Position numbers and translations under genes: made by a program
Part shown: positions 10,672 to 21,621 of the stretch, piece by piece
Layout of the letters: the number at the start of each line of letters is the position of its first letter
Position numbering within the stretch: the first letter of the stretch is position 1
Assembly (NCBI GenBank): GCA_947044365.1
Contig: OX345636.1
Location: 30,571,966 to 30,635,965, forward strand
DNA from: Petrosia ficiformis
Lineage: Eukaryota > Porifera > Demospongiae > Haplosclerida > Petrosiidae
DNA: 64,000 bases
Direction: 5' to 3'
Notes under the pieces: model-generated
What the model saw: only the letters and a program-made list of their open reading frames with translations
What the model was told of the DNA's origin: nothing
Databases searched by the model: none

Positions 10672-13132
10672 CTAAGTATAGGACTTCTTGGGGTCCCCTT
10701 CATGGTTTGAGCATGAGAGAAAAGGGTGTTCTTTGTGACACACCTTACAGATATGTTTGTATTTACATGATGTGTTGGTGCATAGACCTCTGTTATACCT
10801 CTTACATATCTCCCCAAGGGGGTCATATCTGCTCCTGAACTTAGGAGGCCTGGAGAGGCCAGTCCTGGAGGAGGAGTTAGGGGTTGGTTCCAGGGTCTGC
10901 AGGGCACATTCGCCTGCCCTGTGATCAGCTTCCTGGCAAAGGGGGGCACCAGATTCCCCTGTTTTGATTCCCATCAATGCCCAATACTGTGTAAGCCATC
11001 AGTGAGGGATTCAGTTCAGCCCAAGAGAACATAGTGTTTGCCGCTATCTGTTGTCTGAACACTCAATCAAAATCTAGCCATCCCCGTCCCCCATGTTTTC
11101 TAGCAAGGTCCATGACCAGCCTGGAATATATGAGGAGCTTGCAGGTTTCCTCATCTCTACAGCGCACTGCTGTGTATGTGAGGAAGCAGGATATCCACGT
11201 CAGTGGTGAAGAAACTTCTCGGAGCTTTGCACTGTTAGGTGGTAGGGTCCATTGTGAAGTATGTGTTTTCTGCACTTCCTCCAGTCTCTGGAGGAGGGCA
11301 ATGTTGTCCCCTAACAGCTCCTTCATTTTCACAAAGTGCCCTGCTCGAATTTTTTCCACCAGTCTGTTGGGGATGGGTGGTAATCCTGGTGACAGCACCA
11401 ATGCCTGATTTGGTGTAAACACTGGTGTTGGGATCGGAGTGTTAAGGAGACATGCTATGGATTGTGTGTTCCCTTCCTGCTCTGTTGGGATGATGCTGGG
11501 TAAACTGGGAGTAATAGCCACTGACTGGAGGCTTGATGGTGAGGCAGGACTCCCAGTGTAGGCGTGCCTGTGAGGGGGGGGGGGGAAGGCAGAAGAGGGT
11601 GTTGTGAAAACAACATACAGTTGTTGGATTAATCTGTGCTTTAGAATATTAGTAACCCGCTGGCTAATGTATGGGCACCACTCTAAACAATTATTCATGA
11701 CTGATCGGTGGAATTGACCGATTGACAGAGCTGTCCACATCTGGGGAACCCCCATGTACTGAGGAGGCTCAGTCTTTTGTCCTGGAGGGGGGGGGGGTTG
11801 TCCTAATAGGTTATAGGTTATTATGGATGATCCATGGACTAATCTACTCCTAATTATGTAACAGTGTATGTGGGAGCTCCTTGTCATCAATCGCCTCCCC
11901 GATAGTGCGACTAGGTGTCTGTGCCACTTGCAATGCATGTGGGCTTGGGTAAGTGCCCATGTGGGAGTGGGCTTCTTTGTGCAGGTGTCCTTGTGGTACC
12001 AGTGAGCTTATGATTGAAAAGAGCAGCTTTAGCTCCCTGGATGCCAATGTTGCAGTGGGCTTGCAATGTTTGTGACACTGTAGTGCGAGTGGGCTTATGA
12101 CCGATATCACTCGATATGTTGTGGTTGCCACTAGGGTACAAGTGGACTTGTGACTGAGAGGAGCAAATCCACTATATGGAACCCACTGTTGTAGTGGGCT
12201 CCTAATGTTGGTGCTACTATAGTGTGGTTGCCACTGTGGTAGTGGGCTTCTACTGTTGGTGCCACTATAGTGTGAATGGGGTTCTGTCTAGGACTCACCC
12301 ACCGGCTATGTAGATGTCGTTGGGATAGCCGGCCTTTGGGTGTTGGCGTCCCCATAGGGCAAGTGGCTATTCACGTGGACTTATCATACACCTGACTAGA
12401 CGTGACTAAGAATCACTTGTATGTCATGCCTGCCCTAGCATTGTAATCCTCCTCCTTGAGCCATTGGCATTGAGGCGCATAACTTAGGGTGACTGAGTAC
12501 TGTCTTTTGATTATCGGTGGGCTTGTGCTGTTGGCACTATTGAGTATGATTGAGACATAACTATGTCCAATTAAAATGAAAGAAAAAACTTAGCCAGAGT
12601 ATGCTTGGTGGGGCTTATGTGCTCCACCCCCCCATCATGCTCTGGCTGGCCAGGGATATGCTGACGGGATATTTATGTCTATGTATGCCTGCATGGAGTG
12701 AATGCAACTTTTTTAAATATTTTTTTAACTTACTACTAATGGGTGGTCCTAATGATAAAAGGGGGGATGCTCCAGTGGACATGGGTAGAGTAGGGTTGGT
12801 AATTGGTGGTGTGGTCTGATGAGATATTGGTGGGTCCATTGATGTACTAGGGCATTTGACTTTCTCTGGCGAGTTGAGGACTGCTCGACTAACTCTGCCT
12901 GCACCATTCTCCTTACTGATGCTAACAATGTGTCTATTGATATAGTTACAGGGGTTGGTGGGTTCCTAGAAACAGGGATAGGCAGATGAGGAACTCGAGG
13001 TGTAGCACTGGAAGGTCCAGGTGCAGAGGTAGTGGATGGCATGTCTGTGCTATAGGTTACTGAGGACATAATTCCACTTACCCTGGAGGTATTAATCGAT
13101 GGTGGTGATTTTGTTGTTTCTTCCGAGGCCAT
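10672..13132 (-). pseudogene. Gag-like protein of the DIRS-like element
   Basis: The start block (13132-12749) begins MASEETTKSPP and carries LLASVRRMVQAELVEQ, as at the N terminus of DIRS gag-like proteins. The main block (about 11500-11063) contains LVLSPGLPPIPNRLVEKI, KMKELLGDNIALLQRLEEVQ and RKHGGRGWLDFD. Then an in-frame TGA stands where I expect Arg (D-R-VFRQQ), followed by VFRQQIAANTMFSWAEL. The C-terminal part (10977-10672) has a Cys/His cluster, CKRYNRGLCTNTSCKYKH and CKVCHKEH, typical of the nucleic-acid-binding end. Between the start and main blocks (about 12000-12700) the DNA is repetitive and not gag-like, so there is probably an insertion or local expansion there. Confidence 0.7.
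12191..12274. repeat. Two-copy tandem repeat, period 48 bp
   Basis: A 36-bp core starting GTAGTGGGCT and ending ACTATAGTGTG occurs at 12191-12226 and 12239-12274 with three differences. Looser relatives of the phrase gtagtgggctt are scattered from about 11940 to 12270. It lies inside the interrupted gag region of the DIRS-like element. Confidence 0.7.
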
Positions 13133-13408
13133 ACTAGCGTGTTGTAGTAGTCACTGGTCGGTAGTATGTCCTTCTTGCTATTACTATTTAAGAAACACTT
13201 ATTCTCTTTCTACTAACAATTTTCTTTTCCTGCATGTGCACTTGACCTAGTGCGCATGCTCCCACACTCACTATGTTAACTCGGTTTAAAGTTCACTCTA
13301 AACCACATTATAGAGCGTTTTCATCACGTGAGCACTAATGAGAATTCCATTGTGCGCACGACCTATCTGCCATTTTGGTGTACAGCAGGTGTACAGTGAT
13401 TTCTGGAC

Positions 13409-15335
13409 ATGGCTAACTGCACACTGCAGACCTACTTCCAGGGGCTTTCAGAGGATGCAAAGGCTAGATATCGATCAAAGCTTGAACTTATTGGTGGTAT
13501 AGACCCGTTTTCATCTCCTCTTGGCGAGCCAGTGGATGATGTACCACCAGTGGAGTCTTGCGATCTAGTTGCTTATCTTGTGTTGCAAACCAGTTTTTTG
13601 ACTATAAAACAATTTAAGGCCAGGAAATCTTTAGAAGCGTACAATCAGTTCGTTTGTGGATGGATTAAGGAGGTTAAAGTCTGGGATATTGCTAATTATG
13701 GCAAATACTTAGTGAAAGGCAGAATAAGTACATTATTTTATATATGTAAAAATTTGTTCTATGTTATGTGGTTTATATACAGGTAAGACATTCACAGAAG
13801 TTTTCTGAAACACCATTGAATTGTTGGATTATAATCGATAACACAGGAGAAATCTGTTGTGCCCATTGCAACTGCATGGCAGGATTGGGTGAGGTGTGTA
13901 CACATGTAGCAGCAATTCTGTTTTATTTAGAAGCGATTTCTCATATACAAGGCAAGAAAACTTGCACACAACAAATGTGTCAATGGATTTTGCCCTCATT
14001 TTTAAAAAATGTGGAGTATCTTCCCATTGCAGATATAGATTTTACGTCTCCTTCAATTAAGAAACGAAAATTGGATAGTGCAATTAACAACAATGATACT
14101 ACTACTAATGGAGGTACCATGCAGGCTAAAGTTGGTGTTCAGAGCATAAAACTGCCAACATACGATGAAATGGATTGCTTCTATAAGTGCCTAAGTAGGA
14201 GCAAAAGCAAGCCTGCTATTTTATCACTAGTTGAACCTTACTCTGACAATTATGTTCCTTCATCCTCTCTACCTGGCTTTCCTCTCCCATTAACAACATT
14301 GCATAAACTTGAGTATGAATCTTTGAGCTATACTGACTTACTTGAGGCCTGTGAAACAACTACAGCTTGTATTACTGAGAGTGAAGCCATAGCCATACAC
14401 AAAGCAACTGTTACTCAATTTCATTCTAAATTATGGTTTAGATATCGTGCTGGAAGAATAACTGCATCATGTATGAAAAGTGTATGCAAAACTGATCATT
14501 CTTACCCTTCTCAAAGCTTGATAAAATGTATTTGCTACCCAGACCAATTTCGTTTTAAAACCAAAGCTACCATCTGGGGTTGTACCCATGAAAAAGCAGC
14601 TAGAAGGCGGTATGTTGATAGTATTAAAAAAAACATCACAATTTTTCCCTTCAAGATTCTGGGCTAATTATTAACCCTCAATGGAGCTTTATAGGTGACA
14701 CACCAGATGGTAAAGTTAGTTGTGACTGTTGTAGTCATGGGGTTGTAGAGGTTAAGTGTCCATTTTGTCATAAAGATGAGAGCATCGAACATGCTATGGA
14801 GGATCGAAATTTTTGTCTCAAGAATCATTTGGGTGAAGTCCACTTGGACACAAACTATGCGTACTACTATCAAGTACAAACCCAGTTGTTTGTTTGTGAT
14901 GTGCAATATTGTGATTTTGTAGTATGCACATTTTCTGATGATAACGATTTGCACATAGAACGTATTACTAAGAATTCTACTTTTTGGAGTGACTGTGTAG
15001 TTAAAGCAGAAAGGTTTTTTCGTGTTTGTGTTTTACCGGAGTTATTGGGCAAGTGGTATACTCGATCAGTTATTCAGAACACCACCATTCGCACTGATAC
15101 TGGGTTAGCTAGTTCTGAAGAGGATGCAAACACCAACAAGAATGTTGGGTACTGTTATTGTCATGGACCAGAAAAGGGAGCAATGATTGGATGTGACAAT
15201 ACAAACTGTAAAGTTGAGTGGGTTCACATGAAGTGTTTGAAAATCAGTAGTGCTCCGCATGGCAAGTGGTATTGTCTGGACTGTCGAAAACTTCCAGAGT
15301 TTTTTAGGTATAAGAAAAGAAAGCCAACTGCATGA
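13409..15335 (+). pseudogene. SWIM-YqaJ nuclease-PHD protein of element A
   Basis: Domains in order: a conserved N-terminal region starting MANCTLQTYFQGLSEDAKAR (exon 13409 to about 13720); an exon from 13781 with RHSQKFSETPL and a SWIM zinc motif (CAHCNCMAGLGEVCTH); a YqaJ-type nuclease (FRYRAGRITAS, WGCTHEKAA, SFIGDTPDG, VVEVKCPFC, YYYQVQTQLFVC); and a C-terminal PHD finger (YCYCHGPEKGAMIGCDN, WVHMKC, GKWYCLDC). YqaJ/lambda-exonuclease folds degrade DNA ends with a D...E-x-K centre, here in TPDG and EVK. Its job in transposition is not known to me. Two defects: an A8 run near 14627-14634 shifts the frame before LIINPQWSFIG, and the expected donor after VKGR reads ATAAGT instead of GTAAGT. 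The start is the first ATG of the conserved N terminus. Confidence 0.8.
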
Positions 15336-15411
15336 AACTCAAACAACATTACAATATTGTTGATTAATGTACAAATTCAATGTATTCATTATTAATAACA
15401 TTAATGGTATA

Positions 15412-15413
15412 AC

Positions 15414-15457
<44 letters not shown>

Positions 15458-15482
15458 TAATAATAATAATTATTATTATTAT
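15412..15482. repeat. (AAT)n microsatellite
   Basis: An AAT/ATT trinucleotide run with a few interruptions changes to a TTA run at its right end. It lies between the convergent YqaJ and transposase genes of element A. Confidence 0.9.
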
Positions 15483-15499
15483 AATCACTCTAAAGGGAC

Positions 15500-16641
15500 A
15501 ACAGAGTTGCACAAATTCGTCAAAGCACAACAAACACAAACTACACTGTTTATTAAAGGAGTATCATCCCTGCTAGTAACAAAGTCTATTGGTAAAATGT
15601 TCTTTAAAATAGTATATTTTTGGCGCACATTACCAATTACTCTTTCAATAATTATGTATTCTGACGTTAGCAATTGTTCTAGTTTCTTCTATTTCTATGG
15701 CAGATAGCTGTGACTTCCCCTTTGTAAAAGCAGGTATACTTAATCTGGCCTGCATAGTTCCCACTGAGTCAGATATATCAAACCCTCTGTCTGCAAGAAC
15801 AACATCTCCTGGAATTAGGTGATCTAACAGTCCACAGTGCTCCATCAAAAACTTATCACTAACTCGGCCTCCCCAAGTTAAAGAAACATAACTAATGACC
15901 CCTTGTGGTGTGCAGCGAGTAGTACTTTAGCTGTATTATGATGCTTATACGATGACCAGTTAGCAGTACGAGCTTGAAGGTTTGATGGTCGCTCGATAAA
16001 TATCTCGAAGCAGTCTATAATTACTGCTACTTTTTTGCCAAAAGATTCCTGAAAGCATAGAGGCATAGTCTTCTGTAAACCATCACGATCAGGCCAAAAA
16101 ATAACTCTACTCAATCTGCCATCCATATGCCTAATCCATCTATATCCGGTAAATTGTGGAGACTGATACATCAAAACGGTATGCCAAGTCTTCACAAAAA
16201 CAGTTCAACCTTAACTTAAGCATAACCACGAGAAATTCTTGGAAATTAGTTAGTTTGTGGGTTCTTGTAATGCGCGGTATGACGAAGTCAAAAACAACTT
16301 TAAGCACATAAAAATTAGGAAGACCTGTGTAAAACATAATAAAGGCATCATCCCTAGTAGAGAAGTACTCTTCTGTAAACATTTAAGGACTTTTAAGTTT
16401 AAGGACCATGCTCTCACAGTTTACCCATATCCTCTGATTTCAGAACTGTTTGGACTGCAACGTTTAATAGAAGTGGAACAGCTAGTCTGGATAGCAACAT
16501 CCTTGTGATCCTGCTCCTGTGCTGGGTGCTGTTCCTGCTCTTGGTCTTGTTCATTAGATCCAGACAACAACAACAGGGACTGGGCAGCTTAGTAGCTTCA
16601 GTGGTACAAACCTTCCTTCGCTTAGCCCTCAGGTACCTGGC
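15500..16641 (-). pseudogene. DDE part of the element A transposase
   Basis: Minus-strand frames at 16382-16140, 16195-15878 and 15848-15645 give, in order, [86 protein letters not shown] and [20 protein letters not shown]. They correspond to the same order in element B (17450-18348), a DDE_Tnp_4-type nuclease with Asp in IDC and ADRGF. Upstream (16641-16440) is a linker whose phrase DVAIQTS matches CGTQTD in B. The frame is broken at several points, including the Cys/Leu-coded repeat near 16565. The THAP exon belonging to this gene is at 20916-20601, across the inserted element B. Confidence 0.75.
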
Positions 16642-16745
16642 ATAGAGGTTTTGCGTGTGATGTCAGGACTCACGTGACCTGGCCATCTGCCATCTTGGAG
16701 GGCAAGCGGCATTCAATGCCATTCATTTGATTGAGGTTACTTATA

Positions 16746-18348
16746 ATGGTGAATACCTGCTGTGTTGTTGGTTGCCATTCACGCGGTGGCTGAAATGAAG
16801 GCATTTCTTTCTATCTGATCCCTTCAATAATTACCAAGCAAGGTTTAAAAACTCAAGAACTATCTTCAAAACGGCGTAATGCCTGGTTGTCCAGCTTTAA
16901 TAGGAAAAATTGGAATCCTTCAAAACATTCTCGTGTGTGTTCCAAACATTTTATTACTGGTAAGCTACAGTGTTTTACTACTAAACAACAATAATACACA
17001 TTGATTCACATAGGCAAACCTGCACTTCTATATGATTCTACAAATCCTGACTGGGTTCCTACAAAAGAAATGGGTTACAAGTCTAGTCAAGCACCTGACC
17101 AACAAAGATATGTTCGCCTTGAAAATAGGAAAAGGAGAAGACTGAGCAACATCCAGAATGAAGTTGAGGAACAGGAAGGTGGAGTAGGATGTCAAGTGAC
17201 AGTTTTTGTGGCAGAATGTGGTACACAAACTGATCAAAACCTGGTTCAAGAAAATGAACAACTCAAGAGAGACAATCAGTGCCTTTGAAATGAAGTTGCT
17301 GAGTTGAAGAGACGTATCAATGGGCTATGTTACAGTGAAGAATATTTAAAGAAAAATGAGAATAAGCTAATGTTTTATACAGGTTAGTCATGAGTTAGTC
17401 AATGAGTTTGATAGTTGACAGTCATGTGTATTATTATATCATTGTATAGGGATTCCTGAGTGGTGTGTTTTTCAAGGTTTATATAACCTAGTTTCACCAT
17501 GTTTGCCTGACAGTATTAAGCTCTCTAAATTTACTATGATGATTATGTTCTTCTTGAAGATTAGGCTTAATTTGTTTGATGAAAATATTGCTGATAGATT
17601 TGATGTCCATGCATCCACTGTTTCAAGAAATTTCCACCGTGTATTGGATGTTATGGCCATAAAAATGTCCTTTTTGATTAAATGGCCAGACAGAGAGACA
17701 CTTCAAAAGAGCATGCCTATTTTTTTTAGGAGATTTTTCAAAAAGTGTTGTGTTATAGATTGTTCTGAAATTTTTATGGAACGTCCAACAGATCTATTGG
17801 CCAGAGCCCAAGTTTGGAGCAATTATAAACACCATTCTACCGTAAAATTCCTCATTGGAATAACTCCACAGGGAACTATTTCTTATGTATCAGCATGTGT
17901 GGGAGGACGGATGTCTGATAAGGAAATCGTTGAGCAATTATCCCTACTTGACTATTTCTTGCCTGGTATGAACTTTGTATAATTAATTTTACATTCACTT
18001 ATGTGTTTTTACATATATTGTGTAGGTGATGTTATTTTGGCAGATAGGGGCTTTACCTGTAATGAATATGCCAGGATGGCTATGGCAGAAGTTAAGACTC
18101 CCCCTTTCACTAAAGGGAAAAAACAGCTGGAGAAATTAGACATAGACTGGAGTCGGGAATTGTCTACTGTCAGAATTCATGTCGAACGAGTAATTGGTGT
18201 TCTCAAACAAAAGTACACAATTCTCCAAAGCATACTTCCAATAACCCTTATTCCTGACTATAAGGACTCAAAGTCTACAATTGACAAAATAGTTCAAGTA
18301 TGTTGTGTGTGTGTTAATTTATGTCCTTCAGTGGTTTTCCAAGAATAA
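16746..18348 (+). pseudogene. THAP-coiled coil-DDE transposase of element B
   Basis: Four exons join with consistent phases: 16746-16959, 17014-17382, 17450-17965 and 18026-18348 (473 residues if stops are ignored). Exon 1 is a THAP zinc finger (MVNTCCVVGCHSRGG, later SRVCSKHFITG). Exon 2 has the THAP tail (KPALLYDSTNPDW), a basic patch (NRKRRR) and a coiled coil. Exons 3 and 4 carry the DDE nuclease: Asp in CVIDCSE, Asp in ILADRGF, Glu in VRIHVERVIG. THAP binds the element ends and the DDE domain cuts and joins DNA. Two in-frame TGA codons (16789-16791 and 17287-17289) disable it. At both, Arg is plausible and CGA to TGA change by CpG decay would explain the stop. The DDE exons are open. Confidence 0.85.
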
Positions 18349-18402
18349 TGAAGTAAAACAGTTTTTAATGATAATAATAAGTTTTTAGTGATACTAATGT
18401 AG

Positions 18403-20536
18403 TTACTTTTTTGACTTTTTGGTCTTTGATTGAAGTTTACAGCAAGAGGGGCAGAACCATTTGCCTTTTGGTGGACACAAACAGTCAAAGTGAAACCATC
18501 CAATAGGGCATTTTTGATTATCGCACATTATCATTTCTCCAAAACCTGGTTCATTACAGTAGCACCACAATTTTGAAGGGTTTTCAAAATCACAGTTTTC
18601 GTTACTAGTGCTAACAGAGCTAGGTTCACTATTCCTAGGAATAGGAACTAAACCTTCAGAGTTTGAAACAGGTTTCCTGGTGTAAAACTTTCCTACTATT
18701 TCTGGTAGGATTCCATATATAAATAAATGTTTGACAGAGTTGACATGGGTCTCATATAGTTCCTTATCATATGCAATCCTTTCAAGAATAAATCCCTTCT
18801 CATTCCACACAACAAAATCACAATATTTCACCTTACACACTACCATTTGCAATTGTACCTGGAAATAGTAAGCATGATTTCGTTTCAAAACCCAGGTTTG
18901 TTGATCATCCAGTTTTGTCATGCAAAATGTCTTATGGTCATCATCTGGTAGGCCATCTCTCACACACATGGGGCACTTTACTTCCAAAACACGTTTTCCA
19001 CAGCATTTTCATACCACAATACTGTCAGGTGATGCATCCAAATATGGTTTTTCTGGGTCAATAAATAGGCCTGCCACCTTTATGTCCAAATCTTCATGAC
19101 TTTCTTTGGCTTTAGCAGTGTAAATAGCAATTGCATCCCTTTCATGATCACACCCCCACCTGTAATATAAAACTGATTATAACACTGAAAAGTTATTAGT
19201 TTAACTCTTACCTAGTTGCAGCTATAGAAAATTTATAAGCTTCAGGATAGCACAATTTTTTGATTAAAGACAGCGAAGGCATAGCTGGATTTGTTACTGA
19301 TGCTGCTTTAAAATTTGAAGCTGTTACTAGGCCTGCTTTATACAGAAACCATAACTTTTTTGTAGATTGACCTCTCGTTTCATATTCCACCTTAACTGCT
19401 TGTTCTGGAGTTACCTATACAATAAAGGGTGTAAGTAATCCTCTTATTGAGTATACATTTAGCTACATACCATTATCAAATCAAACACTCTTTCACATTC
19501 AACCAGGAGGTCAGCATAACTCAATTCTAAAGCATTTGGTTCATAAAACTCAGATATGGGCTTGAGTAAGTTTGGGAATAAACTGTTCAACATAAGGTGG
19601 AGTGATTTTCAGAATGGCTGGCTTCTTTTTTGCCAGATTCAAAACTTTGTTAAATGCTTCGATTTCCTTACTTGTTGGTTCTGGAATTTTACGTTTACGT
19701 GACTGTGGCTGGGCAGGTGACTTGTTGGCACTAAATCTTATCTCTGCTACAGGGACTGGTGTAACCTATGATGGTCATAACATTATTCTTATTGATTACT
19801 TTTTAATGTCTGTTCTTACATTTTGAGCTGGAGGGAGCCAACCAGACATCTTTCGTATTTCAGTTGCTTGAATGAGGCTTGACAAAACAGCTGCTATATG
19901 GGAACATGCCTCCCCTAAACTTTATGACATAAAAACATAAGAGTGCAGAAAAAAGAAATACTTATTTTTTTACCCTGCCATACAAGTACAGTGGGAAGCT
20001 AAAATTTCTCCATTTGGCTCCAGTATTATCCACGGAAGGAGTGGAGTAGCTGACATTCTCTGGGAGTGCTTTACCTTTTTTTTTATTAAAAAAAGACAAT
20101 TCATAATGATTGATATTACAGTTACTAATTACCTTTCCCATTACTAAAAATCTTTCACTGCCCAGACTGCAATCAAACTATGTAGTTTCATTCTGTGGAC
20201 CCATCCTGCCTTGAGAAAATTACCACCATCAAGCATTCCCTTCCAAGCCTAAGGCAAAACATGGCTGGTTCTTTCATTGACTTTTATCTTAGAAACTTAC
20301 CCTAATTTCTGTCTAGTATATGGACTGGGTGTTGCAATCATATAGAGCATCATGTTGCTCCAGTGAACTTCTGGAACAGTTTCAGGACTGTCCGTCCATC
20401 CTGACTGGTTTATAGCATAGGGATCTTTTGTCAATCCAGTATAAGTAACTTTACTCTCGTATCTCACTTTAGAATCAGCGGATAGATTAGAAAAATACTC
20501 TGACTTAGTGTACACGTGGCTTGACGGCAGCTGCAT
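18403..20536 (-). pseudogene. SWIM-YqaJ nuclease-PHD protein of element B
   Basis: Minus-strand exons: N terminus 20536-20301 (FSNLSADSKVRYESKV, like the start of the A copy); a middle exon near 20270-20120 (NFLKAGWVHRMK); SWIM split over about 20085-19978 (ASHCTCMAG) and about 19917-19820 (LGEACSHIAAVL); 19760-19460 (KKPAILKITPPY); 19437-19208 (LWFLYKAGLVTASNF); the nuclease centre at about 19160-18900 (DASPDS, LEVKCPMC, YYFQVQLQMVVC); and PHD to 18403 (WCYCNEPGFGEMIMCDN, GKWFCPSCC). Nuclease motifs agree with the A copy. Defects: frame changes near 20160 and 19575, and an in-frame TGA (about 19015-19017) at the place of a conserved Cys just before KCCGKRVLEVKCP. The gene converges with the transposase, the two stops lying about 55 bp apart. 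Confidence 0.75.
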
Positions 20537-20580
20537 TGCCCTCCAAGATGGTGGATAGCGACCGTTTCTATAGACACGCC

Positions 20581-20916
20581 CCCTCGCGCAATAACTCTAT
20601 TTAGCGTTGAACTACGCTTACTAGTACTCTTGAAATGACCAAGATTAAGTGTTGGCAGCCAGTCTGGATTCGTTGTGTCATACAGGTAGGCTGGTCTCCC
20701 CGATATAAAGTGCTTCGAGCATATCCTGTCGTTCCTTATAATTTTTTCGGTAAGTTTGTCTCTTGAAATGGCAGCCAAATAGCCATTTCGGCGCTTCTGC
20801 GTTAACTCCCTTTCAGCAGCACCTCTGTTAGTGATAACCGTAGGAATCTTAAAGAAGGAAATGCCTTTGTCACGGCCAAAACGACTAGAACAACCCACAA
20901 CAACGCATAGAAACAT
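20581..20916 (-). pseudogene. THAP exon of the element A transposase
   Basis: The frame begins MFLCVVVGCSSRFGRDKGISFFKIP and contains KRRNGYLAA, DRICSKHFISGRPAYLYDTT and NPDWLPTLNLGHF, that is a C2CH THAP finger with its usual tail. There is no intron after the KHFISG motif, whereas B and C have one. The coding sequence stops matching at 20601, exactly at the right border of element B, and resumes on the other side at 16641. The joined reading is STLN then ARYLRAKRRKV, which matches the basic patch RYVRLENRKRRR in B. By context this is the DNA-binding exon of A's transposase, not part of B's YqaJ gene. Confidence 0.8.
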
Positions 20917-20999
20917 AGTTGACTAGCTAGCTGTACACCAAGATGGCGGAAGTAAATAGTCATGTGACTTGTGACGTCAATTGAAAACGCCCTATACAG

Positions 21000-21596
21000 T
21001 GGTATAATAATATTGCGATCATTCGTAATTTCATGTATTACTCTTCGAGAAAAGGTACAGCGAGTAAATTGCAGAAAAACTTTCATAGTGGCAAAATAAA
21101 ACTGCTGTATATCTTCACAACAGTGCAACATTTCCATAAAATGTTAATACTATTGAGTAGAGTAGGCCTTGGACTCAATGAAAAATTGGGATTTGTTTCA
21201 TTAATAATTATTGTAAGTAGAAATATTACCTTTATTGCAAAAGTCTCTTTTCGCCCTGCTTTTCAGAGGGCCTGCAGCGCCAACTAGCCTAATTAAAACG
21301 ACGCGATGGCAACCCAATTGAAAATGTTAAGCCACACCTTAGTCTCTCTTAGTCAGCCCTCCCACTTCATAATAAGTAATTGAGAAAAACACCAAACTTG
21401 CAATTTGCATACCATATAGATATAGGTATGTGCTGTTTGAAGTTGAAAGGTAGAAATACAACATGAGCAGAGAAAGCGCTACACAAATCTGAAGTGTCCG
21501 ATCCGTCTGAAAACTGCCACACCTCCTCTAAGGAATTAAAACCCCGCCCCCACTCTAGACATTTAATTTTAACAGAGTGGAATCCGACTTCTGGGT
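21000..21596. other. Right flank of element A; no gene seen
   Basis: About 600 bp of AT-rich sequence without a recognisable coding segment or repeat, between the end of element A and the start of the inverted repeat at 21597. The short open frame on the plus strand shows no motif. Confidence 0.5.
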
Positions 21597-21621
21597 AGCG
21601 GCTAGAGACAGGAATGTTTCC
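21597..21621. repeat. Left copy of a 25-bp inverted repeat pair
   Basis: AGCGGCTAGAGACAGGAATG followed by TTTCC. The inverted partner is at 34404-34428, with one difference (CTAGAG versus CTAAAG). The partner lies 26 bp upstream of the start codon of the ENTH fusion gene. The pair encloses the whole nest from 21.6 to 34.4 kb. Confidence 0.75.

Larger units (their letters stand above)
7380..13132 (-). mobile_element. DIRS-like tyrosine-recombinase retrotransposon, broken
   Basis: On the minus strand a gag-like region (13132-10672), an RT/RNase H region (10390-8425) and a tyrosine recombinase (8428-7706) lie in the order of DIRS/PAT-type elements. There is no integrase and no aspartic protease, as expected for that order. 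The RT and recombinase frames overlap by an ATGA. Gag has an in-frame stop and RT has at least two frameshifts, so the copy is dead. I could not identify the termini (inverted or split repeats); the limits given are the coding limits plus a 3' flank and are approximate. Confidence 0.8.
16644..20598. mobile_element. ISL2EU-like transposon B, nested in A
   Basis: The left terminus AGAGGTTTTGCG starts at 16644 and the right terminus, read inward on the other strand, is AGAGTTATTGCG from 20598. AT stands at both borders (16642-16643 and 20599-20600). Both ends share CCATCTTGGAGGGCAA further in (about 16692 and 20550). It encodes a THAP/DDE transposase (+) and a YqaJ-type protein (-), convergent, mirroring element A. 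Both genes carry stops or frameshifts. Taking B out with one AT joins the two parts of A's transposase gene in frame, which directly supports these borders. Confidence 0.85.
13312..20993. mobile_element. ISL2EU-like THAP/DDE + YqaJ transposon A (hosts nested element B)
   Basis: The left end reads AT then AGAGCGTTTTCA (from 13312). The right end, on the opposite strand, reads AT then AGGGCGTTTTCA (from 20993 inward). Further in, both ends carry a CCATYTTGGTGTACAG phrase. The flanking AT pairs (13310-13311 and 20994-20995) fit a 2-bp target duplication. Inside, a YqaJ-type gene (+, 13409-15335) converges on a THAP/DDE transposase (-, exons 20916-20601 and 16641 to about 15500). From memory, ISL2EU elements carry a DDE transposase plus a YqaJ-like nuclease and make AT duplications; the class name is from recall, not a search. 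Element B interrupts the transposase gene at 16644-20598. Confidence 0.75.

Noticed and set aside
15339..15576. Poly-Ile proteins on both strands
   Set aside because: These frames are only translations of the AAT/ATT microsatellite.
20464..20580. THAP frame continuing into a THAP-YqaJ fusion
   Set aside because: The continuation crosses the right terminus of element B; the THAP coding sequence instead resumes at 16641 in the same frame.
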